From assembly GCA_017992055.1 (NCBI GenBank), contig JAGOPK010000013.1, forward strand, positions 1 to 64,000: a stretch of 64,000 nt of DNA, given 5' to 3'. Shown piece after piece: positions 8,217 through 16,177 of the stretch. This DNA comes from Burkholderiaceae bacterium (GTDB taxonomy: Bacteria; Pseudomonadota; Gammaproteobacteria; Burkholderiales; Burkholderiaceae_C). Made by a program: the position numbers and the translations under genes. Positions within the stretch are counted from its first letter, which is position 1, and each line of letters opens with the position of its first letter. The notes under the pieces were generated by a model. That model saw nothing but the letters and a program-made list of their open reading frames with translations. It was not told where the DNA came from and did not search any database.

Positions 8217-9137
8217 ATGAGCATCTCTTCCGTTCCCCAAGCCCCCGACGACCTGCAGCTGTCCGCCTGGCTGGACGGCGAACTCGACCCGGCCGCCGCG
8301 GCCGAGGTCCAGGCCTGGCTGAACGATCATCCGGATGACGCCGCCCGCGTGCGCCTGTGGGCTGCCGACCGCGACGCGCTGCGCGCCCGGCTCGACCCGA
8401 TGGTCGACGAGCCCCTGCCCGAGGCCCTGCGCCAGCAGGTGCTGCACGGCCGGCCCGCCATGGCGTCCGCGCCGCGCCGCCTGCCGCTGGCCTGGGCCGC
8501 CGGCCTGCTGCTGGCCGGTGGCGTGCTGGGCGGGCTGATCGGGGCCGGCGTGGTCTGGCAGTGGCCGGCGGCCGAGCAGGTGCTGGCCCAGCGCGGCTGG
8601 GCGGCCGAGGCCATCCCGACCAGCGGCTGGACACGGCGCGCCGCCGTGGCCCATGCGGTGTATGTGCCCGAGCGCCGCCACCCTGTCGAGGTCAGCGTGG
8701 CCGAGGGCGATGCCGCGGCCCAGCGCGCCCAGGAGGAACACCTGGTGCGCTGGCTGTCGCGGCGCCTGGACATGCCGGTGATGCTGTACGACCTGAGCCG
8801 CTTCGGCTATGCCCTGGTCGGCGGCCGGCTGCTGCCCGATGCCAGCGGCCCCAGCGCCCAGCTGATGTACCAGGACGGCACCGGCCAGCGCATCACCATC
8901 TATCTGCGCAAGCCCGAGCCCGGCGCGAGCATGGCCTTCCGCTACCAGCGCGAAGGCGAGCTGGGCCTGTTCTACTGGATCGACGAGGGCTTTGGCTGCG
9001 CCCTGGTCGGCCGCCTGCCCAAGGACCGCCTGCTGGCCCTGGCCGAGGCCGTCTACCAGCAGGCCGAGGCGGCGCCGGCGCGGCCGCCGGCTTCGGCACC
9101 GGCACCGGCGGCCCGGGCCTCGGGACCGCTGTCCTAG
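8217..9137 (+). CDS. Membrane anti-sigma factor
   Basis: A 306-residue protein with an N-terminal cytoplasmic anti-sigma domain (DLQLSAWLDGELDPAAAAEVQAWLNDHPDD, residues about 10-60), one membrane helix at about residues 85-112, and a periplasmic domain of about 190 residues ending in an Ala/Pro tail. The zinc-binding HxxxCxxC motif of ZAS-type anti-sigmas is absent. The start overlaps the sigma stop closely (TGACATG), indicating coupling. It should hold the sigma factor from the gene before it at the inner membrane. The periplasmic sensor part matches nothing I can name. Confidence 0.87.
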   Translation: MSISSVPQAPDDLQLSAWLDGELDPAAAAEVQAWLNDHPDDAARVRLWAADRDALRARLDPMVDEPLPEALRQQVLHGRPAMASAPRRLPLAWAAGLLLAGGVLGGLIGAGVVWQWPAAEQVLAQRGWAAEAIPTSGWTRRAAVAHAVYVPERRHPVEVSVAEGDAAAQRAQEEHLVRWLSRRLDMPVMLYDLSRFGYALVGGRLLPDASGPSAQLMYQDGTGQRITIYLRKPEPGASMAFRYQREGELGLFYWIDEGFGCALVGRLPKDRLLALAEAVYQQAEAAPARPPASAPAPAARASGPLS

Positions 9138-9155
9138 GCTTCCTAGAATGGCTCG

Positions 9156-10787
9156 ATGCCCGTTGCCCCCGACGCCGACATCGCCGCCAGCCCCGTCCAC
9201 CCTGTCTCGCGCCGCGCCACCTGGAGCCGCGGCCTGGTGGTGGCCGTGCTGGGCTTTGCCTCGGGCCTGCCGCTGGCGCTGACCGGCCAGGCCCTGCAGG
9301 CCTGGCTGACGCTGGACGGCCTGGACATCGCCACCATCGGCTTTCTCAGCCTGGTCGGCCTGCCCTACACCTTCAAGTTCCTGTGGGCGCCGCTGATGGA
9401 CCGTTTCGAGCCGCTGGCGCCCTGGCTGGGCCGGCGCCGCGGCTGGCTGCTGATCACCCAGCTGGCCCTGGCCGGCGGCCTGCTGGCGATGGCCGCGGTG
9501 TCGCCCAAGGACGGGTTGCAGGTGTTTGCGCTGCTGGCGGTGGCGGTGGCCTTTGTCTCGGCCTCGCAGGACGTGGTCATCGACGCCTACCGCACCGACC
9601 TGCTGCCGCCCTCCGAGCGTGGCCTGGGCTCGTCGCTGAACGTGGCCGGCTACCGTGCGGCGATGGTGGTGTCCGGCGGCCTGGCGCTGATCTGGACCGA
9701 TGCCCAGCAGGGCAGCGGCCTGAGCTGGCCCGAGCTGTACCGCTGGATGGCCGCGGCCATGGCCGGCGCGGCCGTGATTTCGGCGGTGCTGCTGCCGCGC
9801 CTGCCGCCGCTGCCGCGTGAGCTGCGGCCCGCTGCCGCGCCGGTGGCCGGCCTGCAGGACCTGCGCGGTTTTGGCGCCGTGCTGCTGGCTGCGGCCGCCG
9901 GCTATGTGGCCACGCAGCAGCTGTTCACGCCGCTGATGCAGGCCTTGCTGGGTCCCTGGCTGGCCGGCGGCAGCCTGCCGGCGCCGCTGCAGGCGCGCTG
10001 GATCGACCTGGCGGCCCTGCTCTGCGGCCTGGGCTTCACGCTGCCGCTGGGCGCCTGGGCGGCGCGGGCGGCGCGCTACGAGACCCTGCTGGGCGGCCTG
10101 CGCGCCTACTGGGCCCAGCCCGGCGCCGGCGCCTTCCTGGCCTTCATCGTGCTGTACAAGCTCTGCGATGCGTTTGCGGTGGCCCTGGTCACGCCCTTCC
10201 TGCTCAAGGCCATGGCCTTCGGCTCGGCCGAGGTCGGCGTGGTCAACAAGCTGCTGGGCCTGTGGCTGACCATCGGTGGCGCGCTGCTGGGCGGCCTGCT
10301 GATGCTGCGCCTGGGCCTGTGGCGCGCGCTGATGGCCTTTGGCGTGCTGCAGGCGGTGAGCAACCTGGGCTACTGGTGGCTGGCGTCCCAGGGCAAGGGC
10401 CAGCTGGGCCTGCTGCTGCTGCCGGCCTTCGACTGGGGCTTCGTGTCGCTGAAGGCGCCCACGCCGGTGGATGGCTCGCTGCTGGCGGTGATCGCCTTCG
10501 ACAACATTGCCGGCGGCATGGGCACGGCGGCCTTTCTGGCCTTCTTGATGAGCCTGACCCAGCAGCGCTTCACGGCCACGCAGTTTGCGATGCTCAGCGC
10601 CTTTGCCTCGGTGGGCCGGGTCTGGGTCGGGCCACTGGCCGGCGTGCTGGCCGAATCCATCGGCTGGCCGGCGTTTTTCATCGTGTCCACCGTGGTGGCC
10701 CTGCCGGCGTTGCTGCTGTTGTGGTGGCTGCGCGCCACCGTGCACCGGCTGGACGTGCCGGCCGGCGGCGCGCCGCTGGATGATTGA
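9156..10787 (+). CDS. AmpG-like muropeptide transporter (MFS)
   Basis: A 543-residue integral membrane protein with 12 or more hydrophobic segments. The opening GFASGLPLALTGQALQAWL and PYTFKFLWAPLMDRF, followed by RRRGWLLITQLALAG and SQDVVIDAYRTDLL, are the characteristic blocks of AmpG permeases. AmpG imports N-acetylglucosaminyl-anhydro-muropeptides from the periplasm for cell-wall recycling and, in some bacteria, beta-lactamase induction. It lies 18 bases after the anti-sigma gene and 32 before the protease gene, so it may share their transcript. No ampC or ampR is in the window. Confidence 0.88.
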   Translation: MPVAPDADIAASPVHPVSRRATWSRGLVVAVLGFASGLPLALTGQALQAWLTLDGLDIATIGFLSLVGLPYTFKFLWAPLMDRFEPLAPWLGRRRGWLLITQLALAGGLLAMAAVSPKDGLQVFALLAVAVAFVSASQDVVIDAYRTDLLPPSERGLGSSLNVAGYRAAMVVSGGLALIWTDAQQGSGLSWPELYRWMAAAMAGAAVISAVLLPRLPPLPRELRPAAAPVAGLQDLRGFGAVLLAAAAGYVATQQLFTPLMQALLGPWLAGGSLPAPLQARWIDLAALLCGLGFTLPLGAWAARAARYETLLGGLRAYWAQPGAGAFLAFIVLYKLCDAFAVALVTPFLLKAMAFGSAEVGVVNKLLGLWLTIGGALLGGLLMLRLGLWRALMAFGVLQAVSNLGYWWLASQGKGQLGLLLLPAFDWGFVSLKAPTPVDGSLLAVIAFDNIAGGMGTAAFLAFLMSLTQQRFTATQFAMLSAFASVGRVWVGPLAGVLAESIGWPAFFIVSTVVALPALLLLWWLRATVHRLDVPAGGAPLDD

Positions 10788-10819
10788 ACCTGGCCCTTGC
10801 ACCCCGATCTGATGCCCTC

Positions 10820-11746
10820 ATGAGCGATCCATTCCGCACCGATGTCCAGATCCCGCTGCCGCCGCTGGCCAGCCATGGCGATGATTGCCGCTGCGTGCTG
10901 CATGCACGGCGCCGCCTGGGCGGTGCGGTGTTGGGCGCCGGCCTGTTTGGCGGTCTGGGCCTGAGCGGCACGGCCCAGGCCCAGGCCGATGCCGAATGCA
11001 GCGTCTCGGCCTTTACCAAGGCGGTGTCGGCCGAGCAGGTGGAGCAGGCCGCCGGCCAGCAGTACCGCCAGATGCTGCAGCAGGCGGCGGCGCAAAAGGG
11101 CGTGGCGCCGATGGAGCATCCGCAGCTCAAGCGGCTGCGCTACATCGCCAACCGCATCGTGCCGCTGTCCTTCGACTGCAATCCACGCGCGCGCAACTGG
11201 CGCTGGGAGGTCAACCTGCTGGGCAGCGACGACCTCAATGCCTTCTGCATGCCCGGCGGCAAGATCGCCTTCTACTTCGGCATTCTGAAGAAGCTGCAGC
11301 TCGACGACGACGAGGTGGCGGTGATCATGGGCCACGAGGTGGCGCATGCGCTGCTGGAGCATGCGCGCGAGCGCATGGGCAAGACCATGGCCACGCGCGG
11401 GGCCATCGAGATCGGCGCCGCCCTGCTGGGCCTGGGCGACCTGGGCCGCACCGCGGCCAACATGGGCGGCCAGCTGCTGACGCTGCGCTTCTCGCGCTCC
11501 GACGAATCGCAGGCCGACGCGCTGGGCCTGGTGCTGTCGGCCAAGGCCGGCTACCGGCCCGATGCCGGCGCCTCGCTGTGGCGCAAGATGCTGTCGGCCA
11601 GCAAGGGCGCGCCGCCGGCCTGGCTGTCCACCCACCCCTCGGGCGAAGAGCGCATCCGCGAGATCGAGGCGCGTTATGCCCGCGTCGATCCGCTGTATGC
11701 GGCGGCGGCCAAGCCCGACCAGCGCTTCGCTCCGCCCAAGGCTTGA
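10820..11746 (+). CDS. M48 family metalloprotease
   Basis: A 308-residue zinc protease. The HExxH motif is H172-E173-V-A-H176 (MGHEVAHALLEHARERMG), with a downstream DESQADALG block supplying the third ligand. An N-terminal export signal follows an unusually long charged leader: the hydrophobic stretch LGGAVLGAGLFGGLGLSG is preceded by Arg-Arg-Arg and followed by AQAQA, so it may be a Sec or Tat substrate. The ATG at 10820 is preferred; an upstream in-frame start would overlap the transporter. Relatives (BepA/LoiP type) act in the periplasm in outer-membrane quality control, which fits the sigma/anti-sigma neighbours. Confidence 0.88.
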   Translation: MSDPFRTDVQIPLPPLASHGDDCRCVLHARRRLGGAVLGAGLFGGLGLSGTAQAQADAECSVSAFTKAVSAEQVEQAAGQQYRQMLQQAAAQKGVAPMEHPQLKRLRYIANRIVPLSFDCNPRARNWRWEVNLLGSDDLNAFCMPGGKIAFYFGILKKLQLDDDEVAVIMGHEVAHALLEHARERMGKTMATRGAIEIGAALLGLGDLGRTAANMGGQLLTLRFSRSDESQADALGLVLSAKAGYRPDAGASLWRKMLSASKGAPPAWLSTHPSGEERIREIEARYARVDPLYAAAAKPDQRFAPPKA

Positions 11747-11855
11747 TGGGTGCTGCACCCGGTGCCGGAGTGCCGGCCCCACCCGCCAGGCGGGTCGCCG
11801 GCCAGCTTCGGAGCGGCCGGGCGCTCGGCCGGCGCGCGCCCAACCACGACGGTGC

Positions 11856-12548
11856 CTACCAGCGCTGCGGCAGCGGCTTCAGCAGCCGGTAGCGCTGCTG
11901 GTCCAGCATCAGGTAGGCGCCGCGCTCCAGGTCCTTCATCAGCCGGCTGACCATCTCGCGCGAGCAGCCCAGGCGGTTGGCCATCTCCTGGTGCGTCAGG
12001 CGCTCGGCCATCCAGCGGCTGCCGTCGGCCTGCGCCAGCGACAGCTCGGCCAGCAGGCTGCGCAGCCGGCCGTAGACATCGTTCAGCGCCAGCTGGCGCG
12101 CATTCAGCGTGGCCGCGCGGGCCCGGCGGATGACCTTGGCCAGCAGCTCGAAGGCGAAGTCGGGCCGCTCGGCGACAAAGGCCTCCAGCGTGCGCCGGCC
12201 GACCACCGCGCAGGTGCTGGCCTCCAGCGTGATGACGCTGGCCGAGCGTGGGCCGCCGTCCAGGCTCATCTCGCCGATGTATTCGCCGGCGCCGTAGACG
12301 CCGTAGGTGATCTCGCGGTCGTTGTCGCCGCTGCTGAAGGCGCGCAGCCGACCGGCCAGGATGATGAACAGCGTCTCGCCGACATCGCCCTCCTGGATCA
12401 GCAGCGTGCCCTTGCGGTAGCGCCGCACCTCGCCGCGCTCGGCCAGGGCCTGCAGCGCATCGGACATGGCCAGCGTGGCCGAGGCCTCGGCGAGGACCGG
12501 GTTCTTGGAGCGCTCAGGGCGTGGCGAGGTGGTGGGCGGGGTCGGCAT
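11856..12548 (-). CDS. Crp/Fnr family transcriptional regulator
   Basis: A 230-residue regulator with an N-terminal cyclic-nucleotide-binding fold (residues about 35-150; KGTLLIQEGDVGETLFIILAG, GEYIGEMSLDGGPRSASV) and a C-terminal winged helix whose recognition helix is THQEMANRLGCSREMVSRLMKDL. The phosphate-binding segment GEMSLDGGPRSASV resembles true cAMP-binding members, and there is no Fnr-type Cys cluster. So it is more likely a Crp/Vfr-like nucleotide sensor than an oxygen sensor. It is convergent with the M48 gene and has a LuxR-like gene upstream on the same strand. Confidence 0.9.
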   Translation of the reverse strand: MPTPPTTSPRPERSKNPVLAEASATLAMSDALQALAERGEVRRYRKGTLLIQEGDVGETLFIILAGRLRAFSSGDNDREITYGVYGAGEYIGEMSLDGGPRSASVITLEASTCAVVGRRTLEAFVAERPDFAFELLAKVIRRARAATLNARQLALNDVYGRLRSLLAELSLAQADGSRWMAERLTHQEMANRLGCSREMVSRLMKDLERGAYLMLDQQRYRLLKPLPQRW

Positions 12549-12618
12549 GGGCGGCGGCAGCCGCTGACAGCGCGGCCGGTGCGCATGCTAACCGCCGTGC
12601 CGGCCGGACGCTCAGGCC

Positions 12619-13341
12619 TCAGGCCTGCAGGGCGCTGACCAGCGGCGGCAGCACCGCCACCTGGCGCACCAGGGCGCGGATGCTGCCGGCGCCGGTCTTG
12701 GCGCGGATGCTGCCGATCTGCGTGCGCACCGTGGCCAGGCCCACGCCCTGGCGCTCGGCGATCTGCAGCGGCGTCAGGTCCTGGCACAGGCCCTTCATCA
12801 CCGTGGTCTCGGCCATGGTCAGGTGGTGGGCGCGGGCGAACCAGTCCACCGTCAGCTCCTCGCAGACCTGGCGCCGACCCAGCAGCAGGGCCACGCCATG
12901 CTGGGCGTCGCCGCCCAGCGGCGCCAGCGGCACCACCGCCAGGCTGACGCGCTGGCGGCCCTCGCCCAGCATCAGCAGGCGGCGCAGGCTACGCTGGGCC
13001 GCGCCCTGCAGCGCGTCGCGCAGCGGCTGCTCGTCCAGCGCATGGCGGGTCTCCAGCCGGTCGCCGGCCAGTTGCAGCGGATGCTGCTCGTCCAGGTCGC
13101 GGCGCGCGGCCTTGTTCAGATGGCCGACGCGGCCCTCGCCGTCGACCACCAGCAGGCCATGGTCCAGCGTGTCCAGCACCTGGGCCATGCGGCGCTGGTG
13201 CTGCGAGGTGGCGGTGCGGCGCTCGGGGCCGGCATAGCTGCCGCGGTGCCGTGGCGCACCGGCGGCGATGGCGCCCAGGCCGGCAAAGCTGGCGCTGAAC
13301 TCGGCCAGGTTGAGCGGGCGGGGGGAGGACAGTTCGAGCAT
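12619..13341 (-). CDS. LuxR-family (GerE-type) HTH regulator with PAS-like N-terminus
   Basis: A 240-residue protein ending in a LuxR/GerE helix-turn-helix (HHLTMAETTVMKGLCQDLTP, then IAERQGVGLATVRTQIGSIRAKTG). The middle (QVLDTLDHGLLVVDGEGRVGHLNKAARRDL) is a PAS-like sensor, with no phospho-acceptor receiver domain. The ATG at 13341 has AGGAG 6-10 bases upstream, and the longer open frame upstream is not supported. It is likely a ligand-sensing rather than two-component regulator. The Crp-like gene lies 70 bases downstream on the same strand. The target is unknown. Confidence 0.82.
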   Translation of the reverse strand: MLELSSPRPLNLAEFSASFAGLGAIAAGAPRHRGSYAGPERRTATSQHQRRMAQVLDTLDHGLLVVDGEGRVGHLNKAARRDLDEQHPLQLAGDRLETRHALDEQPLRDALQGAAQRSLRRLLMLGEGRQRVSLAVVPLAPLGGDAQHGVALLLGRRQVCEELTVDWFARAHHLTMAETTVMKGLCQDLTPLQIAERQGVGLATVRTQIGSIRAKTGAGSIRALVRQVAVLPPLVSALQA

Positions 13342-13519
13342 GGCAACTCCTTGGTCGCGGCCCGCGCCGCCCGCAAAAACGGGGCGGCGTCCAGCCTGCG
13401 TGCCTTGGAGCATAGGCAGCCGGGTCGGCCGCGGGCGGTGATGCGCCTCGCCGCCAGGCTGTGACAAATTCACGCTCGCATCCCCTGCGCGGCGTAGGCG
13501 CCGCGCGGCGGGGCGCGCC

Positions 13520-14158
13520 TCAGGTGCCGCCGACGAAGGGGTTGTCGCGGCGCTCGTCGCCAAACGAGCTTTCCGGGCCGTGGCCGGGAATGAACACGGT
13601 GTCGTCGCCCATCGGCCACAGGCGCTGGGTGATGCTGCGGATCAGCGTGCCATGGTCGCCGCCGGGAAAGTCGGTGCGGCCGATGGAGCCGGCGAACAGC
13701 ACGTCGCCGACGAAGGCGCGCTGCGTCTGCGGATCGTGGAACACCACATGGCCCGGCGTGTGGCCGGGGCAGTGGCGCACGTCGAGCGTGACCTCGCCGA
13801 CCTGCACCTGGTCGCCGTCGGCCAGCCAGCGTGTGGGCGTGAACGGCTCGGCCGGCTTGAAGCCGAACATCTGCGCCTGCTGGGCCAGGCCGTCGATCCA
13901 GAACTGGTCGCCCGGGTGCGGGCCGACGATGGGCAGGCCCAGGCGCCGCGCCAGCGTGCCGGTGCCGCCGGCATGGTCGATGTGGGCATGGGTCAGCAGG
14001 ATCTGCTTGAGCACCAGGCCATGGCGGGCCACCGCCGCCTCGATGCGCTCGAGATCACCCCCGGGGTCGACCACCGCCGCTTCCTTGGTGCGCTCGCACC
14101 ACAGCAGCGAGCAGTTCTGCTCGAACGGCGTGACGGGGATGGTCTCGTAGCGCAGCAT
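13520..14158 (-). CDS. MBL-fold metallo-hydrolase (glyoxalase II-like, YcbL type)
   Basis: A 212-residue beta-lactamase-fold hydrolase. The dinuclear metal site is visible as THAHIDHAGG (THxHxDH), CPGHTPGHVVF, the bridging Asp in FVGDVLFAGSIGRTDFPGG, and IPGHGPES near the end. The length and the SIGRTDFPGG block place it with YcbL-type single-domain glyoxalase II relatives, which hydrolyse thioesters such as S-lactoylglutathione; the precise substrate is not settled for this branch. It is cytosolic, with no signal. It follows the H-NS gene on the minus strand with a 19-base gap and may be cotranscribed. Confidence 0.88.
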   Translation of the reverse strand: MLRYETIPVTPFEQNCSLLWCERTKEAAVVDPGGDLERIEAAVARHGLVLKQILLTHAHIDHAGGTGTLARRLGLPIVGPHPGDQFWIDGLAQQAQMFGFKPAEPFTPTRWLADGDQVQVGEVTLDVRHCPGHTPGHVVFHDPQTQRAFVGDVLFAGSIGRTDFPGGDHGTLIRSITQRLWPMGDDTVFIPGHGPESSFGDERRDNPFVGGT

Positions 14159-14177
14159 CGGGCGGTGGCGCGCGGGC

Positions 14178-14630
14178 TCAGGCCTGGGCGGCTTCGGCCG
14201 CGGCTTCGGCGCGGGACTTCTTGGCCAGGGTACTGGCCTGGGTCTTGGCGGCGCGGGCCTTCTTGGGCGCGGCCTTCTTGGCGGCGGCACGCGGCTTGGC
14301 TGCCGGTGCGGCGGCCTCGGCCTGGATCAGGAAGGCGCTGCGGTCGGCGACGCCGGCAATCCAGCCCGGCGGCTTGCCATGGCCGGTCCAGGTCTTGCCG
14401 GTGGCCGGATCGCGGTACTTGGGAGCGCCCGGCGCCTTGGCCTTGGATGCCGCCTTGGCCACGCGTTTGCTGCCCCGGCCGGACAGGCCCAGATCCTCGG
14501 CAGTGAGGCCAAAACGCTGGATCAGCTCACGCGCCTGGGCAATGGCCGATTTGGCTTCGGCCTGGCGCAGGCCATCGGCCTTTTTCTTCAACTCCGCGAT
14601 TTGCTTCTCAATGGCAGCGAGGGTGGCCAT
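14178..14630 (-). CDS. H-NS family nucleoid protein with basic C-terminal tail
   Basis: A 150-residue nucleoid-associated protein. Residues 1-45 form the coiled-coil oligomerisation segment (LAAIEKQIAELKKKADGLRQ). The DNA-binding core at about 70-92 is KYRDPATGKTWTGHGKPPGW, matching the H-NS consensus. About 50 residues follow that are almost all Ala, Lys, Arg and Pro, like a histone H1 tail, so the protein is longer than plain H-NS. The tail probably adds non-specific DNA affinity. Upstream (14631-14812) lies an A/T-richer region with a perfect palindrome, a possible autoregulatory site. Confidence 0.9.
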   Translation of the reverse strand: MATLAAIEKQIAELKKKADGLRQAEAKSAIAQARELIQRFGLTAEDLGLSGRGSKRVAKAASKAKAPGAPKYRDPATGKTWTGHGKPPGWIAGVADRSAFLIQAEAAAPAAKPRAAAKKAAPKKARAAKTQASTLAKKSRAEAAAEAAQA

Positions 14631-14812
14631 GGGCGTTCTTCATCAAAGTTGGTGACGTGACGAGTCTAGGGCATGGCCGGGCGATTGACGGCTTCCGACT
14701 GTTTCTCGATGCGCAAATGGTCCGCCAATGGGCTGCAAATGGGCCGCAAATGCCATTCGCAATACGGGCAATGGGCCAATTTGGCCCATTGCGGCGGCCA
14801 TGCCGATGACCG
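14631..14812. promoter_or_regulatory. H-NS gene promoter region with 25-base palindrome and repeats
   Basis: The 182 bases between the H-NS start and the stop of the next minus-strand gene are markedly richer in A/T than the surroundings. They contain repeated CAAATGG/CCAATGGG words at 14715-14760. At 14768-14792 there is a perfect palindrome with 12-base arms (GCAATGGGCCAA / TTGGCCCATTGC) around a single T. It may be an operator for the H-NS gene, or a factor-dependent terminator of the gene ending at 14813; no T-run follows on either strand, which argues against a plain intrinsic terminator. Confidence 0.55.
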
Positions 14813-16039
14813 TCAGTCTTCCAGGGCGAAGCGCAGGCCGGCATGGGCCTGCAGGCGCCGGATCAGCGCCTCGCCCATCGCCGGGGCCGGGGTCCAGATG
14901 CCGCCGGGCAGGTCGACGGCATCGTGCAACAGGCACAGCGCGGCCTCGGCGATCATCTTGCTGGTCGAGCCATAGCCAGGGTCGCGGTCGCCGGTCACGC
15001 TGGCCTTCAATCGCTGGCCGGCGCCGTCTTCGCCGAGGAACAGCAGGTCGTAATAGCCGCTTTCGCGCTCTTCTTTCGACGGGCCCTCGCCGGGCTTGGG
15101 CCCGCCTTCTCCGCCCAGCGATTTGTCGGCCGCCACATGCTGGGCGATCTGCTCGCCGCGCGCACCGGGGCCGGTGACCAGCATTTCGTCATAGACGAAA
15201 TCGGCGCCATAGCCCTGGCCGCGGCCGGCCAGCAAATGGTTGGAGCGGTGCACGTTCTTGGTATTGATCGCCGCCATCACAAAAGGCGCGACCCAGATGC
15301 CTTCGCCGCCGACCTGGCCCAGGGCCTCGTCGACCATGGGCTTGTTGCCCGAGGGCTGGCGCGGGCCTTCAAAGCCGGGCGTCAGCGCAAACGGGCTGCG
15401 CAGCCAGTCCAGCACCCGCGGGTCCTGGGCCGCGGCGGCCAGCGTGGCCTTCAGGCTGGCCGCGGTGCCGCCGGAGAACGTGCCCTTCATCTTGCGCACC
15501 CGGCCGCGCACACGCGAGGCCGCATGGCCGTGGCGGCGCTGGAACTCCTGCTGCAGGAAGTACACGCCCAGGTCGAACGGGATCGAATCGAAGCCGCAGG
15601 AGAACACGATGCGCGCGCCGCTGGCCTGGGCCTGGGCCTGGTGGGCGTCGATCATCAGCCGCATCCAGGCCGGCTCGCCGCACAGGTCCACATAGTGCAC
15701 GCCGGCGGCGGCGCAGGCCGCCACCAGCTCGTTGCCGTAGAGCTGGTAGGGCCCGACGGTGCTGAGCACCAGGCGCGTGCGGGCCATCAGCGCGGCCAGC
15801 GAGGCCGGGTCGGCCACATCGGTGACCACCAGCGGCGTATCGGCCGGCGCGCCGATCTGGTCGCGCACCGCAGCCAGCCGGTCCAGGTTGCGCCCGCCCA
15901 GGGCCCAGCGCGGGCCGCCGGCCTGGCCGTTGGGATGGTGGCTGGCCATGTACTCGGCCACCAGGCGGCCGGTGAAGCCGCTGGCGCCGTGGATGACGAT
16001 GTCGAACTCCTTGGAGTCCTGGGGCGTGGGCTGGGTCAT
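14813..16039 (-). CDS. Saccharopine dehydrogenase-like / trans-acting enoyl reductase family protein
   Basis: A 408-residue NAD(P)-binding protein. The Rossmann motif is IVIHGASGFTGRLVAEYM and the second block YGNELVAACAAAGVHYVDLCGEPAW is the family signature. This group is named for saccharopine dehydrogenase but most members do not act on saccharopine; mycobacterial relatives are lipid trans-acting enoyl reductases. The ATG at 16039 is the first in-frame start before the Rossmann strand. It is divergent from the PQQ-type dehydrogenase at 16178. A role in lipid modification is possible, not shown. Confidence 0.8.
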   Translation of the reverse strand: MTQPTPQDSKEFDIVIHGASGFTGRLVAEYMASHHPNGQAGGPRWALGGRNLDRLAAVRDQIGAPADTPLVVTDVADPASLAALMARTRLVLSTVGPYQLYGNELVAACAAAGVHYVDLCGEPAWMRLMIDAHQAQAQASGARIVFSCGFDSIPFDLGVYFLQQEFQRRHGHAASRVRGRVRKMKGTFSGGTAASLKATLAAAAQDPRVLDWLRSPFALTPGFEGPRQPSGNKPMVDEALGQVGGEGIWVAPFVMAAINTKNVHRSNHLLAGRGQGYGADFVYDEMLVTGPGARGEQIAQHVAADKSLGGEGGPKPGEGPSKEERESGYYDLLFLGEDGAGQRLKASVTGDRDPGYGSTSKMIAEAALCLLHDAVDLPGGIWTPAPAMGEALIRRLQAHAGLRFALED

Positions 16040-16177
16040 GGCGATCTCCGGGTGAGGGGCAGGGCGCGGGGACTGGATTCTGGGCGCAGCGCGACGCCCG
16101 TGGCGTCGCCAGGGTGGCAGGCGGCGCTGCCACACAATCGGCGGCCCAGGTCGGGCTCTGCGAGCGGGAGGCGGAAG
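16040..16177. promoter_or_regulatory. Divergent promoter region
   Basis: This 138-base gap separates the enoyl-reductase-like gene (minus) from the glucose/sorbosone dehydrogenase-like gene (plus) and should hold both promoters. No convincing -35/-10 pair or long inverted repeat was found by eye. Confidence 0.3.

Noticed and set aside
10784-10819. Upstream start for the M48 protease gene
   Set aside because: It would overlap the transporter stop and add a non-signal leader; the ATG at 10820 is more natural.
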